This document shows positions 26,030 through 33,986 of a DNA stretch of 64,000 nucleotides, one piece after another. The DNA lies in assembly GCF_008728195.1 (NCBI RefSeq), contig NZ_CP031598.1, positions 2,542,001 through 2,606,000 on the forward strand, written 5' to 3'. The stretch comes from Roseovarius indicus. Lineage in GTDB: Bacteria > Pseudomonadota > Alphaproteobacteria > Rhodobacterales > Rhodobacteraceae. Position numbers and translations under genes: made by a program. Every line of letters starts with the position of its first letter. Positions within the stretch are counted from its first letter, which is position 1. The notes beneath the pieces are model-generated. The model saw only the letters and a program-made list of their open reading frames with translations, ran no database searches and was not told the DNA's origin.

Positions 26030-26058
26030 GGCCGGTCCCGCAAGGGTCGGCCGTTTTT
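26030..26058 (+). terminator. Terminator-like hairpin upstream of xdhC
   Basis: GGCCG-GT-CCC-GCAA-GGG-T-CGGCC followed by G and five Ts. It sits about 55 bases before the xdhC start and would end a plus-strand transcript arising in the hairpin-element region, or act as an attenuator of xdhC. Confidence 0.6.
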
Positions 26059-26112
26059 CATTGTACCCCGCTGGCAGCGTCTCCATATTGGCCCCGCCGG
26101 AAGGAGGCTCTC

Positions 26113-27078
26113 ATGGACCGCTTCGACACCATTCCCGAAACCGCGCTGGCCTGGCACAGAGAGGGCAAGCGCGCTGCGCTGGCGACCGTCGTGCAGACAT
26201 GGGGCAGCGCCCCGCGCCGGGTGGGCAGCCAGCTGGCGATATCCGGGACGGGCGAGATCGAGGGCTCGGTCTCGGGCGGCTGTGTCGAGGGGGCGGTGGT
26301 GGCCGAGGCGATCGACGCCATCGAGGAGGGCAAGCCGGTTCTGCTGGAATATGGCGTGAGCGATGGCGATGCGTTTGCCGTGGGTCTGGCCTGTGGCGGG
26401 ACGATCAAGGTGCTGGTGGAGCCCATCGGCAGCGTGATGCCCGAGCAGTTGCTGGAAGACCTGACCATTGCCCGCGACGGGCGGGTCGCGGTGGCCTATG
26501 TCACCGGGCTGAACGTGGAGCGGAAGATCGTGCGGACCGGCTATGAAGACCGGTTCCGGATGGACCGGTCGGGCTTCGAGGAGGATGGCGAGACCTTCGT
26601 GGCCATTCACAACCCGCCGCTCAGGCTGATCATCGTCGGCGCGGTGCATATCGCGCAGGCGCTGGTGCCGATGGCGCGGATTGCCGGGTATGACCCGCTG
26701 CTGATCGACCCGCGGGAGAGTTTCGCGAGCGAGGAGCGGTTTCCCGGCGAGACGGTGCTGCATGACTGGCCGGACGAGGGCGTGCGGGCGTTCGGCCTCG
26801 ATCAGCGGACGGCGCTGGTGTTGCTCACGCATGACCCGAAGCTGGATGACCCGGCGCTGGAGGAGGCTTTGAATTCGGACGTCTTCTATATCGGCGCGCT
26901 GGGGTCGACGCGGACCCATGCCAAGCGGGTGGAGCGGATGAAGGCGCTTGGGCTGACGGATGCGCAGATTGCGCGGATTCACGGGCCCATCGGCCTCGAT
27001 ATCGGGGCGGCGGGGCCGGCGGAGATTGCCGTGGCGATCCTTGCGCAGATGACCCAGGTGCTGAGGCAGGGCGGATGA
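26113..27078 (+). CDS. XdhC/CoxI family molybdoenzyme maturation factor
   Basis: 321-aa protein. The N-terminal XdhC_CoxI domain has TWGSAPRRVGSQLAI and GSVSGGCVEGAVV. The C-terminal Rossmann domain (LIIVGAVHIAQAL) ends with GALGSTRTHAKR. XdhC proteins bind molybdenum cofactor and promote its sulfuration before insertion into xanthine-dehydrogenase family enzymes, here presumably the coxSLM product. ATG 26113 follows AAGGAGG. Its stop overlaps the next gene by 4 bases. Confidence 0.92.
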   Translation: MDRFDTIPETALAWHREGKRAALATVVQTWGSAPRRVGSQLAISGTGEIEGSVSGGCVEGAVVAEAIDAIEEGKPVLLEYGVSDGDAFAVGLACGGTIKVLVEPIGSVMPEQLLEDLTIARDGRVAVAYVTGLNVERKIVRTGYEDRFRMDRSGFEEDGETFVAIHNPPLRLIIVGAVHIAQALVPMARIAGYDPLLIDPRESFASEERFPGETVLHDWPDEGVRAFGLDQRTALVLLTHDPKLDDPALEEALNSDVFYIGALGSTRTHAKRVERMKALGLTDAQIARIHGPIGLDIGAAGPAEIAVAILAQMTQVLRQGG

Positions 27079-28070
27079 AGTTCGGCGCTGTGCCCGTGAC
27101 GGAGGCGGCGGGCGCGATGCTTGCCCATTCGCTGAAGCTGCCGGGCGGGCGGCTGAAGAAGGGGCATGTGCTGACGTCCGAGGATCTGGGCAAGCTGGAC
27201 GAGGCCGGGATTGCCGAGGTGACGGTGGCGCGGCCCGATCCGGGGGATCTGTCGGAGAATGACGCGGCGGAGATGCTGGCGGGCGCGATCCATGACGGGG
27301 CGCCGGGGCTGCATCTGAGTACGCCGTTTACCGGACGGGTGAACCTTGTGGCCGATGGGCCGGGCGTGGTGCTGCTCGATGCGGACCGGATCAATGCGGC
27401 CAATGCGGTGGACCCGATGATCACGGTGGCGACGGTGCCGCCCTTTCGGCAGATCCATGACGGCGGGCTGGTGGCGACCGTGAAGATCATCTCTTACGCC
27501 GTGGCGGAAGGGGCCGTGCAGGAGGCGGCGGAGGCGGCAAGGGGAGCGATCCGGCTGGCGGTGCCGGCCTTCGAGGATGCGACGCTGATCTTGACGGATA
27601 TTCCGGGCGGGCCGGGGGAGAAGGGCGTCGAGGCGATCGAGACGCGGCTGGCGGGGCTGGGGATGACGCTGTGCGAGACGGTGAGCGTGGCGCATGACGA
27701 AGATGCGCTAGCGGAGGCTTTGACGGCGGCGAAAGGCGGGATCGTGCTGGTGCTGACCGGGTCGGCCACGTCGGACCCGGAGGATACGGCGCCGGCCGCG
27801 TTGCGCCTTGCCGGGGGCCGGGTGGAGCGGTTCGGGATGCCGGTCGATCCGGGGAACCTGTTGTTTTTGGGCGACTTGCGGGGCAAGCCGGTGATCGGGT
27901 TGCCGAACAGCGCACGCTCGCCTGTGCTGCACGGGGCGGACTGGGTGCTGTCGCGGGTGGCCTGCGGGATCGAGGTGACCAGCGCGGATATCGCGGCGAT
28001 GGGGGTGGGCGGTTTGCTGAAGGAAATTCCGACCCGTCCGCAGCCGCGCCAGCGCAAGCCGGCCGGGTAG
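27075..28070 (+). CDS. Molybdopterin-binding domain protein
   Basis: 331-aa protein with a MoCF/MoaB-MogA-like molybdopterin-binding domain in the C-terminal half (VLVLTGSATSDPEDTAPAAL, then PVDPGNLLFLGDL and VIGLPNSARSP). In many alphaproteobacteria the homologous protein is joined to, or followed by, a MobA-like nucleotidyltransferase. Neither is present here. Overlap ATGA with xdhC implies coupled translation and a shared role in Moco handling for the nearby CODH-like enzyme. Confidence 0.85.
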   Translation: MKFGAVPVTEAAGAMLAHSLKLPGGRLKKGHVLTSEDLGKLDEAGIAEVTVARPDPGDLSENDAAEMLAGAIHDGAPGLHLSTPFTGRVNLVADGPGVVLLDADRINAANAVDPMITVATVPPFRQIHDGGLVATVKIISYAVAEGAVQEAAEAARGAIRLAVPAFEDATLILTDIPGGPGEKGVEAIETRLAGLGMTLCETVSVAHDEDALAEALTAAKGGIVLVLTGSATSDPEDTAPAALRLAGGRVERFGMPVDPGNLLFLGDLRGKPVIGLPNSARSPVLHGADWVLSRVACGIEVTSADIAAMGVGGLLKEIPTRPQPRQRKPAG

Positions 28071-28117
28071 GCCGGACTGGTCAGGCGAACCGGGCGGCGG
28101 GCCGCCCGGTGCCGGGA

Positions 28118-28546
28118 TCAGGCGACGGTCGCCAGTTTCTCGAGAATGGACGTCCAGCCCTTGCGGTGGCCGTCGCGCTGGTCTTCGCCGAGGAAGCGAA
28201 CCTGCGTGAGGGTGACGAGCGTGCCGCCGGGGGCCGGCGTGAAGGTCAGGGTGACTTCGCTGTCGTCGCGCGAGGCGTGGCTTTCCCAGGTGAAGACGAG
28301 GCGGTTGGGCCGGTCGATGAGTTTGTAGGTGCCGGTGTGGGGGAGGTCCTTGCCGTCGACGCGCATCATGACTTCGAACCGGCCGCCCTCGTGGGCATCG
28401 GAGAAGGCGGAGGGCACGGTGGTGTCGCCCGGGCAGATGAAGCGTTTCATCATCTCGGGGTCGAGCCAGGCGTCGAAGAGTGTTTCGGGCGAGGCGTCGA
28501 TGACGCGTTCGACGGTGAGGGTGAGGTCTTTTTCGGTGGCAGTCAT
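28118..28546 (-). CDS. SRPBCC/AHSA1-domain protein
   Basis: 142-aa START-like protein of the Aha1-C group (AHSA1): VERVIDASPETLFDAWLDPEMMKRF, then FTWESHASRDDSEVTLTF and GWTSILEKLA. Such proteins bind hydrophobic ligands; the ligand is unknown. The start at 28546 overlaps the ArsR stop by 4 bases. The ArsR/AHSA1 pairing is a very common bacterial two-gene unit in which ArsR represses both. Confidence 0.9.
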   Translation of the reverse strand: MTATEKDLTLTVERVIDASPETLFDAWLDPEMMKRFICPGDTTVPSAFSDAHEGGRFEVMMRVDGKDLPHTGTYKLIDRPNRLVFTWESHASRDDSEVTLTFTPAPGGTLVTLTQVRFLGEDQRDGHRKGWTSILEKLATVA

Positions 28547-28884
28547 GGGTCGTCCTTTCCGGTGAGCAGATGGTCGAGCGCCTCCAGCCGGAGAGCCCAG
28601 ATCGAACGGAGATCGCGGAACCAGCGGTCGACGAGGGCGAGGTCTTCGACCCGCAGCTCGATCAGGTGTTCGCGCCATTCTGTGCGGCGCGTGGCGAGCC
28701 CGGCCGATTCGAGCACCTTGATGTGCTTGGAGACGGAATTGAGGCTCATGTCGAAATGCCCGGCGATGTCGGTCACCCGGAGGGGGCCTTCCTGGGCCAG
28801 CAGCGTCAGGATGGCCCGGCGGGTGGGGTCGCCGGCGGCCTTGAAAATCTCGGTCAGTCGCTGGTCTGATTCTTGTTCAACCAT
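28543..28884 (-). CDS. ArsR-family transcriptional regulator
   Basis: 113-aa winged-helix repressor: FKAAGDPTRRAILTLLAQEGPLRV, recognition helix region MSLNSVSKHIKVLESAGL, then RTEWREHLIEL. It lacks the metal-binding ELCVCDL motif of arsenic sensors, so the inducer is not a classical metal. It is the first gene of an ArsR-SRPBCC operon. One of two CCATnTGGGTGAA dyads overlaps its own start codon, consistent with autorepression. Confidence 0.92.
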   Translation of the reverse strand: MVEQESDQRLTEIFKAAGDPTRRAILTLLAQEGPLRVTDIAGHFDMSLNSVSKHIKVLESAGLATRRTEWREHLIELRVEDLALVDRWFRDLRSIWALRLEALDHLLTGKDDP

Positions 28885-28894
28885 ATGGGTGAAT
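28876..28894. promoter_or_regulatory. Putative ArsR operator 1
   Basis: TTCAACCATATGGGTGAAT, a near-perfect dyad (TTCAnCCATATGGnTGAA) covering the arsR start codon. A similar sequence follows at 28914. Dyads of the form TTCAACCAT-ATGGTTGAA are known from ArsR/SRPBCC operons. Confidence 0.55.
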
Positions 28895-28913
28895 AACCCG
28901 TGGCGCCTGATCG

Positions 28914-28932
28914 GTCAACCATTTGGGTGAAT
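28914..28932. promoter_or_regulatory. Putative ArsR operator 2
   Basis: GTCAACCATTTGGGTGAAT, same orientation and 38 bases from operator 1 (centre to centre), in the arsR promoter zone. Confidence 0.5.
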
Positions 28933-29064
28933 GAAAGGACCGGCAAGCGGCTGCCGGTCACTTGGGCATCTCGTCGCGGGTGCTGAAAAAACGGACTTCT
29001 CTTGTGGCAGGGCGCGTGTTTAACTCGGCCCATCGATTACAAAAACATATTTGGGAGGAGCCAG

Positions 29065-29550
29065 ATGTCTCAGGTCAGCATGACCGTGAACGGCAAGCCA
29101 GCGTCCGGAGAAATCGAAGGCCGGACCTTGCTCGTCGAGTTTCTGAGAGAGAACCTGCACCTGACCGGCACGCATGTGGGCTGTGATACCAGCCAGTGCG
29201 GCGCCTGCGTGGTGCATGTGGACGGCAAGGACGTGAAGGCCTGCACCATCTTCGCCGCGGAATGCGAGGGGGCGAACGTCACCACGATCGAGGGGATGGC
29301 CGCGGCGGACGGGACGCTGAACAAGGTTCAGCAGGCGTTCCAGGACCATCACGGGCTGCAATGCGGTTTCTGCACGCCTGGGATGGTGATGACGGCGGCG
29401 GCGCTGCTGGAGAAGAACCCCAGCCCGAGCGAGGAGGAGATCCGCTCGTACCTGCAGGGGAATATCTGCCGCTGCACCGGGTATCACAACATCGTCAAGG
29501 CGATCATGGCCGCAGCCGGCCAGGATACGTCGAAGATCGCCGCCGAGTGA
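29065..29550 (+). CDS. coxS: CoxS-like 2Fe-2S subunit of form II CO-dehydrogenase-like enzyme
   Basis: 161-aa iron-sulfur subunit. N-terminal plant-type 2Fe-2S domain: Cys in [16 protein letters not shown] and VKAC. C-terminal domain with QCGFCTPGM and ICRCTGY. It passes electrons from the Mo site in CoxL to the FAD of CoxM. ATG 29065 follows GGGAGGAG. It starts the coxS-coxL-coxM order that is typical of form II clusters (form I is M-S-L). Confidence 0.95.
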   Translation: MSQVSMTVNGKPASGEIEGRTLLVEFLRENLHLTGTHVGCDTSQCGACVVHVDGKDVKACTIFAAECEGANVTTIEGMAAADGTLNKVQQAFQDHHGLQCGFCTPGMVMTAAALLEKNPSPSEEEIRSYLQGNICRCTGYHNIVKAIMAAAGQDTSKIAAE

Positions 29551-29627
29551 GGCGGGGGCTCGTCGCGCCTTGCGGCGCGCCTCGCGACGGGGCCGGGACG
29601 AGCAACGGAGATTAGGGAGGACTAACC

Positions 29628-31991
29628 ATGCCCAAAGATGGCGGCATAGGCGACGCGACCAAGCGGCGCGAGGACGTGCGGTTCCTGTCGGGGACCGGGA
29701 ATTACACCGACGATATCAACGTGGCCGGCCAGGCCTATGTGCATTTCCTGCGCTCGGACGTGGCGCATGGGAAGATCACCGGTCTCGATACCGCGGCGGC
29801 CGAGGCGATGCCGGGGGTGCTGCGCATCTTCACCGGCAAGGATTTCGAGGGCGTGGGCGGTATTCCCTGCGGCTGGCAGGTGACCGACAAGCATGGCGAG
29901 CCGATGCAGGAGCCGGCGCACCCGGTTCTGGCGCAGGGCAAGGTGCGGCATGTGGGCGACCCGATTGCCGCCGTGGTGGCCGAGACGCGCGAGCAGGCGC
30001 GGGATGCGGCCGAGGCGATCGAGGTGGAGATCGAGGATCTGCCGGCGGTCATGGACATGAAGACGGCCTTGGAGGAGGGCGCGCCGAAGGTGCATGACGA
30101 TCTGAGCTCGAACCTGTGTTACGACTGGGGGTTCGTCGAGGACAACAAGGCGGCGACCGATGCGGCGTTTGAAAGCGCCGCGCATGTCACCACGCTGGAG
30201 CTTGTGAACCAGCGGCTTGTCGCGAACCCGATGGAGCCGCGGGTGGCCGTGGGCGCCTATAACCGGGCGGGTGACGATTACACGCTGTATACCACCAGCC
30301 AGAACCCGCACGTGATCCGCCTTCTGATGGGGGCGTTCGTGCTGGGCATCCCCGAGCACAAGCTGACGGTGATTGCGCCGGATGTGGGCGGGGGCTTTGG
30401 CTCGAAGATCTATCATTACGCGGAAGAGGCGTTCGTTACCTTCGCCGCGAAGGCGATCAACCGGCCGGTCAAGTGGACCTCGAGCCGGTCGGAGGCGTTC
30501 ATTTCCGATGCGCAGGGCCGCGATCACGTGACCAAGATCGAGCTGGCGCTGGATGCGGAGAACAACTTCACCGCGTTGCGCACCGAGACCTATGCCAATA
30601 TGGGGGCGTACCTGTCGACCTTTGCTCCTTGCGTGCCGACCTATCTGCACGGCACGCTGATGGCCGGCAATTACAAGACGCCGAATATCTACGTGAACGT
30701 GAAGGCGGTCTTTACCAACACTGTGCCCGTCGATGCCTATCGCGGGGCCGGGCGGCCGGAGGCGACCTATCAGCTGGAGCGCGTCATCGACAAGGCGGCG
30801 CGGGAGCTGAAGGTGGACCCGATCGCGCTTCGGCGGCAGAACTTCATCACGGAGTTTCCCTATGCGACGCCTGTCGCGGTGGAATATGACACGGGCGATT
30901 ACGTGGCGACGATGGACAAGCTGGAAGAGATCGCCGACGTGAAGGGTTTCCCGGCGCGGCGGGCCGAAAGCGAGAAGAACGGCAAGCTGCGTGGGCTGGG
31001 TGTGAACTGCTACATCGAGGCCTGCGGGATTGCGCCGTCGGCTCTGGTTGGTGCGTTGGGCGCGCGGGCGGGGCTGTATGATGCCGCGACCGTGCGGGTG
31101 AACGCCACCGGCTCGATCAGCGTGATGGTCGGCGCGCATAGCCACGGGCAGGGGCACGAGACCGCGTTCCCGCAGGTGGTGGCCGAGATGCTGGGGATCG
31201 ACCCGGGCATGATCGACATCGTGCATGGCGATACGTCGAAGATCCCGTTCGGGATGGGGACGTATGGGTCTCGGTCCCTGGCGGTTTGTGGGTCGGCCAT
31301 GGTGCGGGCGACCGAGAAGATCATCAACAAGGCCAAGAAGATCGCCGCGCACCTGATGGAGGCCAGCGAGGCCGATATCGAGTTCAAGGACGGTCAGTTC
31401 AGCGTGGCCGGCACCGACAAGTCGGTGGCCTGGGGTGATGTGACGCTGGCGGCTTACGTGCCGCATAACTACCCGCTGGAAGAGATCGAGCCGGGGCTGG
31501 AGGAGACGGCGTTCTATGATCCGGCGAACTTCACCTATCCCTCGGGCGCCTATGCCTGCGAGGTGGAGGTGGACCCCGAGACCGGCAAGGTCACCGTCGA
31601 GCGGTTCGCGGCGGCGGATGATTTCGGCAATATCATCAACCCGATGATCGTCGACGGGCAGGTGCATGGCGGGATCGGCCAGGGCATCGGCCAGGCGCTT
31701 CTGGAACAGTGCGTCTATGACGAGAGCGGGCAGTTGCTGACCGGCTCCTACATGGATTACGCCATGCCGCGCGCCGATGACGTGCCGTTCTACGCGGTCG
31801 ACCATTCCTGCCAGACGCCGTGCACGCACAATCCGTTGGGCGTGAAGGGCTGCGGCGAGGCGGGGGCCATCGGCTCGCCGCCCTCGGTGGTCAACGCCGT
31901 GATCGACGCCCTGCAATCGGGCGGGCACAATGTCACCCATATCGATATGCCGGTCTCGCCTTCGCGGGTCTGGCAGGCGATGCAAGGGTAA
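29628..31991 (+). CDS. coxL: CoxL-like molybdenum subunit, form II
   Basis: 787-aa Mo hydroxylase subunit of the xanthine dehydrogenase family. Active-site loop AYRGAGR at residues 370-376 is the form II signature; form I CO dehydrogenase has AYxCSFR with the copper-binding cysteine, which is absent here. GGGFGSK lies near 262 and the catalytic Glu is in GVKGCGEAGAIGSPP (about 743). Form II enzymes may oxidise aldehydes, aromatic acids or other substrates, and CO oxidation cannot be inferred. Shine-Dalgarno GGGAGGA. It lies 77 bases after coxS, with a GC palindrome between. Confidence 0.95.
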   Translation: MPKDGGIGDATKRREDVRFLSGTGNYTDDINVAGQAYVHFLRSDVAHGKITGLDTAAAEAMPGVLRIFTGKDFEGVGGIPCGWQVTDKHGEPMQEPAHPVLAQGKVRHVGDPIAAVVAETREQARDAAEAIEVEIEDLPAVMDMKTALEEGAPKVHDDLSSNLCYDWGFVEDNKAATDAAFESAAHVTTLELVNQRLVANPMEPRVAVGAYNRAGDDYTLYTTSQNPHVIRLLMGAFVLGIPEHKLTVIAPDVGGGFGSKIYHYAEEAFVTFAAKAINRPVKWTSSRSEAFISDAQGRDHVTKIELALDAENNFTALRTETYANMGAYLSTFAPCVPTYLHGTLMAGNYKTPNIYVNVKAVFTNTVPVDAYRGAGRPEATYQLERVIDKAARELKVDPIALRRQNFITEFPYATPVAVEYDTGDYVATMDKLEEIADVKGFPARRAESEKNGKLRGLGVNCYIEACGIAPSALVGALGARAGLYDAATVRVNATGSISVMVGAHSHGQGHETAFPQVVAEMLGIDPGMIDIVHGDTSKIPFGMGTYGSRSLAVCGSAMVRATEKIINKAKKIAAHLMEASEADIEFKDGQFSVAGTDKSVAWGDVTLAAYVPHNYPLEEIEPGLEETAFYDPANFTYPSGAYACEVEVDPETGKVTVERFAAADDFGNIINPMIVDGQVHGGIGQGIGQALLEQCVYDESGQLLTGSYMDYAMPRADDVPFYAVDHSCQTPCTHNPLGVKGCGEAGAIGSPPSVVNAVIDALQSGGHNVTHIDMPVSPSRVWQAMQG

Positions 31992-32005
31992 GGAGGACAA
32001 CACCC

Positions 32006-32791
32006 ATGTATGCATTCGATTTCGAACGGCCCTCGACGCTGGCCGATGCGGTCAAGGCGATGGCCGACGAGGACGCGCTGGCGCTGAGCGGGGGGCAGAC
32101 GCTGATCCCGTCGCTGAAGCAGCGGCTGGCGATGCCCTCGAAGCTGGTGAGCCTGACCGGCATCGACGAGATCAAGGGGATCTGTGTCGACGATGACGGG
32201 CGGGTGTGCATCGGCGCCGCGACCATCCATGCGGATGTGGCGGCGCAGGAGCATTACCCGGCGCTGGCGGCGCTGGCCTCGAACGTGGGCGACCCGGCGG
32301 TGCGCAACCGCGGAACGATCGGCGGTTCGCTGGCCAACAACGACCCGTCGGCGTGTTATCCGGCGGCGGCGTTGGGCTCTGGTGCCGTGATCCGGACCGA
32401 CAAGCGCGAGATCGCGGCGGATGACTATTTCACCGGGATGTTCGAGACGGCGCTGGAGGAAGGCGAGATCATCACCGAGATCAAGTTCCCGGTGCCGGAA
32501 AAGGCCGCCTATATGAAGTTCGAGCAGCCCGCGTCGCGCTTTGCGCTGGTGGGCGTGTTCGTGGCCAAATACGCCGATGGCGTCAGGGTGGCCGTGACGG
32601 GTGCCTCGAACGGGGGCGTGTTCCGCTGGTCGGAGGCCGAGGCGGCGCTGGGGTCGGATTTCTCGGCCGGGGCCGTGGAGGGGCTGTCGCTGGATGGCTC
32701 GGACATGATCGCGGACGTGCATGGCTCGGGCGATTACCGGGCGCATATCGCGGCGGTGATGACCAAGCGGGCGGTTCAGAAGGCCGGGTGA
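32006..32791 (+). CDS. coxM: CoxM-like FAD subunit
   Basis: 261-aa FAD-binding subunit. FAD motifs are GGQTLIPSLK (about 28-37) and TIGGSLANNDPSA (about 108-120). The C-terminal CO_deh_flav domain follows (ASRFALVGVFVA). ATG 32006 behind AAGGAGGA, 14 bases past coxL. It completes the S-L-M set, which ends at a strong terminator. Confidence 0.95.
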   Translation: MYAFDFERPSTLADAVKAMADEDALALSGGQTLIPSLKQRLAMPSKLVSLTGIDEIKGICVDDDGRVCIGAATIHADVAAQEHYPALAALASNVGDPAVRNRGTIGGSLANNDPSACYPAAALGSGAVIRTDKREIAADDYFTGMFETALEEGEIITEIKFPVPEKAAYMKFEQPASRFALVGVFVAKYADGVRVAVTGASNGGVFRWSEAEAALGSDFSAGAVEGLSLDGSDMIADVHGSGDYRAHIAAVMTKRAVQKAG

Positions 32792-32816
32792 GCCGGTCGA
32801 CCTTTGGATTGTGAAC

Positions 32817-32846
32817 GGGCCGGGGCCGGGTGCCCCGGCCCCTTTT
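32817..32846 (+). terminator. Rho-independent terminator of coxSLM
   Basis: GGGCCGGGGC-CGGGT-GCCCCGGCCC, a perfect 10-bp stem, then C and TTTTGTTT, about 26 bases past coxM. Confidence 0.85.
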
Positions 32847-32988
32847 GTTTGGATGCCGTGAAAGCGGGGCGGTCGCGCAACAGGTGGTGGCAAGCGTTTC
32901 GCCGTGAGGCGGGCTGTGGTTGTACTGCGGGATCAGTCTTGTAGCCTTGCCGGACGTATTGACGTCAGAACTTTATTTTCGAAAGCCA

Positions 32989-33789
32989 ATGGTGCACAGC
33001 TTGGCCCTGTTTCGCCGATTGAACGTTTTTCTAAGCCTTGCGGGGGTCGTGATCTTCGCGACGGCCTTGGGTGTACTGGTGACCGCGCCGGACCGGATCG
33101 ACCGGATGGTGCAGGATTTTGCCGTGAGCCAGGTGTCCGACCGGTTCCAGGAGACGATCGCCGCGCATCAGCTCGAGGATCGGGCGGGGCGGCTGAAGGG
33201 GCTTGCGGAAGGGCTGGCGGCGCGGTTCTCGGACTCCATCGAGGCACAGAAGGCGCGGCTGGAGGCGAGGATCGACAAGTTCGTCGCGGATGTGCTGACC
33301 GCGGGCTGCAAGATCGATTGCGACCGGCAGGCGGCCGTGCGCGAGGACGTCACCGCGTTTTTCGAGGGAGTGCTGCGCGCGACGGAAGACGCGCGGGCAC
33401 AGATCGAGGCGTTTATCGAGAAAGAATACGACGAGGTGCTGGCCGAGCTGCGGCGCGACTTGAAGATCTTCTGCGCATCCAACCTGGTGGTGTTCCTGAT
33501 GGCGCTGGCCCTGGCGGTGTTCAAGGGCCGGGCCAGCGCGCACCTGTTGCCGATCTCGCTGCTGCTTTCGTTGGCAACCGTGATTGCGACCTATTTCTAC
33601 GTGTTCAACCAGAACTGGCTGTGGACGATCGTCTTCAACGATTACTGGGGGTGGAGTTACCTGGGCTTTGTCGGGGTTCTGTTCGCCTTCCTGATGGATA
33701 TCGCCTTCAACCGGGGGCGGATCACCACGCGGGTGATCAATTTCTTTTGCCACTTGGTTGGTGCGGCGGTGGCCGTGTTTCCCTGTTAG
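32989..33789 (+). CDS. Membrane protein with central coiled-coil periplasmic domain
   Basis: 266 aa, not recognised. A first membrane segment lies about 8-30 (RRLNVFLSLAGVVIFATALGV read from ATG 32989), then about 140 residues of amphipathic helix rich in Glu, Arg, Ala and Gln (SQVSDRFQETIAAHQLEDRAGRL), with one CKIDC cysteine pair. Three or four C-terminal membrane segments follow (VVFLMALALAVF, LLPISLLLSLATVIATYFYVF, FVGVLFAFLMDIAF). It resembles a stalk-type sensor or anchor without a catalytic domain. An ATG at 32920 is also open; no strong ribosome-binding site decides. Confidence 0.75.
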   Translation: MVHSLALFRRLNVFLSLAGVVIFATALGVLVTAPDRIDRMVQDFAVSQVSDRFQETIAAHQLEDRAGRLKGLAEGLAARFSDSIEAQKARLEARIDKFVADVLTAGCKIDCDRQAAVREDVTAFFEGVLRATEDARAQIEAFIEKEYDEVLAELRRDLKIFCASNLVVFLMALALAVFKGRASAHLLPISLLLSLATVIATYFYVFNQNWLWTIVFNDYWGWSYLGFVGVLFAFLMDIAFNRGRITTRVINFFCHLVGAAVAVFPC

Positions 33790-33817
33790 GGGCGAGGGGT
33801 AGTCTTGACGCATAGGA

Positions 33818-33959
33818 GCCGCGCATCGGCGGGCCGTGGTGCGGCGAGCCGACATTGGTAGCCTCGTGCTTTATGGTGGCCAAGAACATCTGACTACGGC
33901 GGTGTGGCACTCCGATGGCCAAATCGCCGTGCCGTCGGGACGGCCCGCCGATGCGCGGC
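33818..33959. repeat. Intergenic hairpin element, copy 3 of 3
   Basis: A perfect 19-bp inverted repeat (33818-33836 and 33941-33959) encloses a 104-base interior closely related to copy 2 and, in blocks, to copy 1 (GCTTTATGGTGGCCAA, ACATCT, CGTCGGGACGG). The arms pair without a mismatch. A mini-hairpin GGGC-TTC-GCCC and TTTGTT follow at once. It is situated after the coiled-coil membrane gene and reads toward the 3' end of the VOC gene. Confidence 0.8.
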
Positions 33960-33986
33960 GGGCTTCGCCCTTTGTTCCGCGCAGAT

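Larger units (their letters stand above)
25672..26112. other. Intergenic region with hairpin element and terminator
   Basis: 441 bases without a convincing gene between GFA (minus) and xdhC (plus). It holds hairpin element copy 2 (25778-25917), a segment of about 90 bases with no recognised feature (25940-26029), a terminator-like hairpin (26030-26058) and the xdhC Shine-Dalgarno sequence AAGGAGG. Confidence 0.8.

Noticed and set aside
25921..26060. tRNA-like or tmRNA-like piece (GGGCTCGAACCGACC)
   Set aside because: No cloverleaf or acceptor stem can be drawn around it; the resemblance is to one loop only.
29564..29600. Repeat shared between the coxS-coxL gap and the pqiA-like 3' end (about 4020)
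   Set aside because: Both contain a CGCGCC-TTGC-GGCGCG-like palindrome, but one is in coding sequence and the match is short; likely chance in GC-rich DNA.
29628..31991. Form I CO dehydrogenase
   Set aside because: The active-site loop is AYRGAGR, not AYxCSFR; the copper cysteine is missing.
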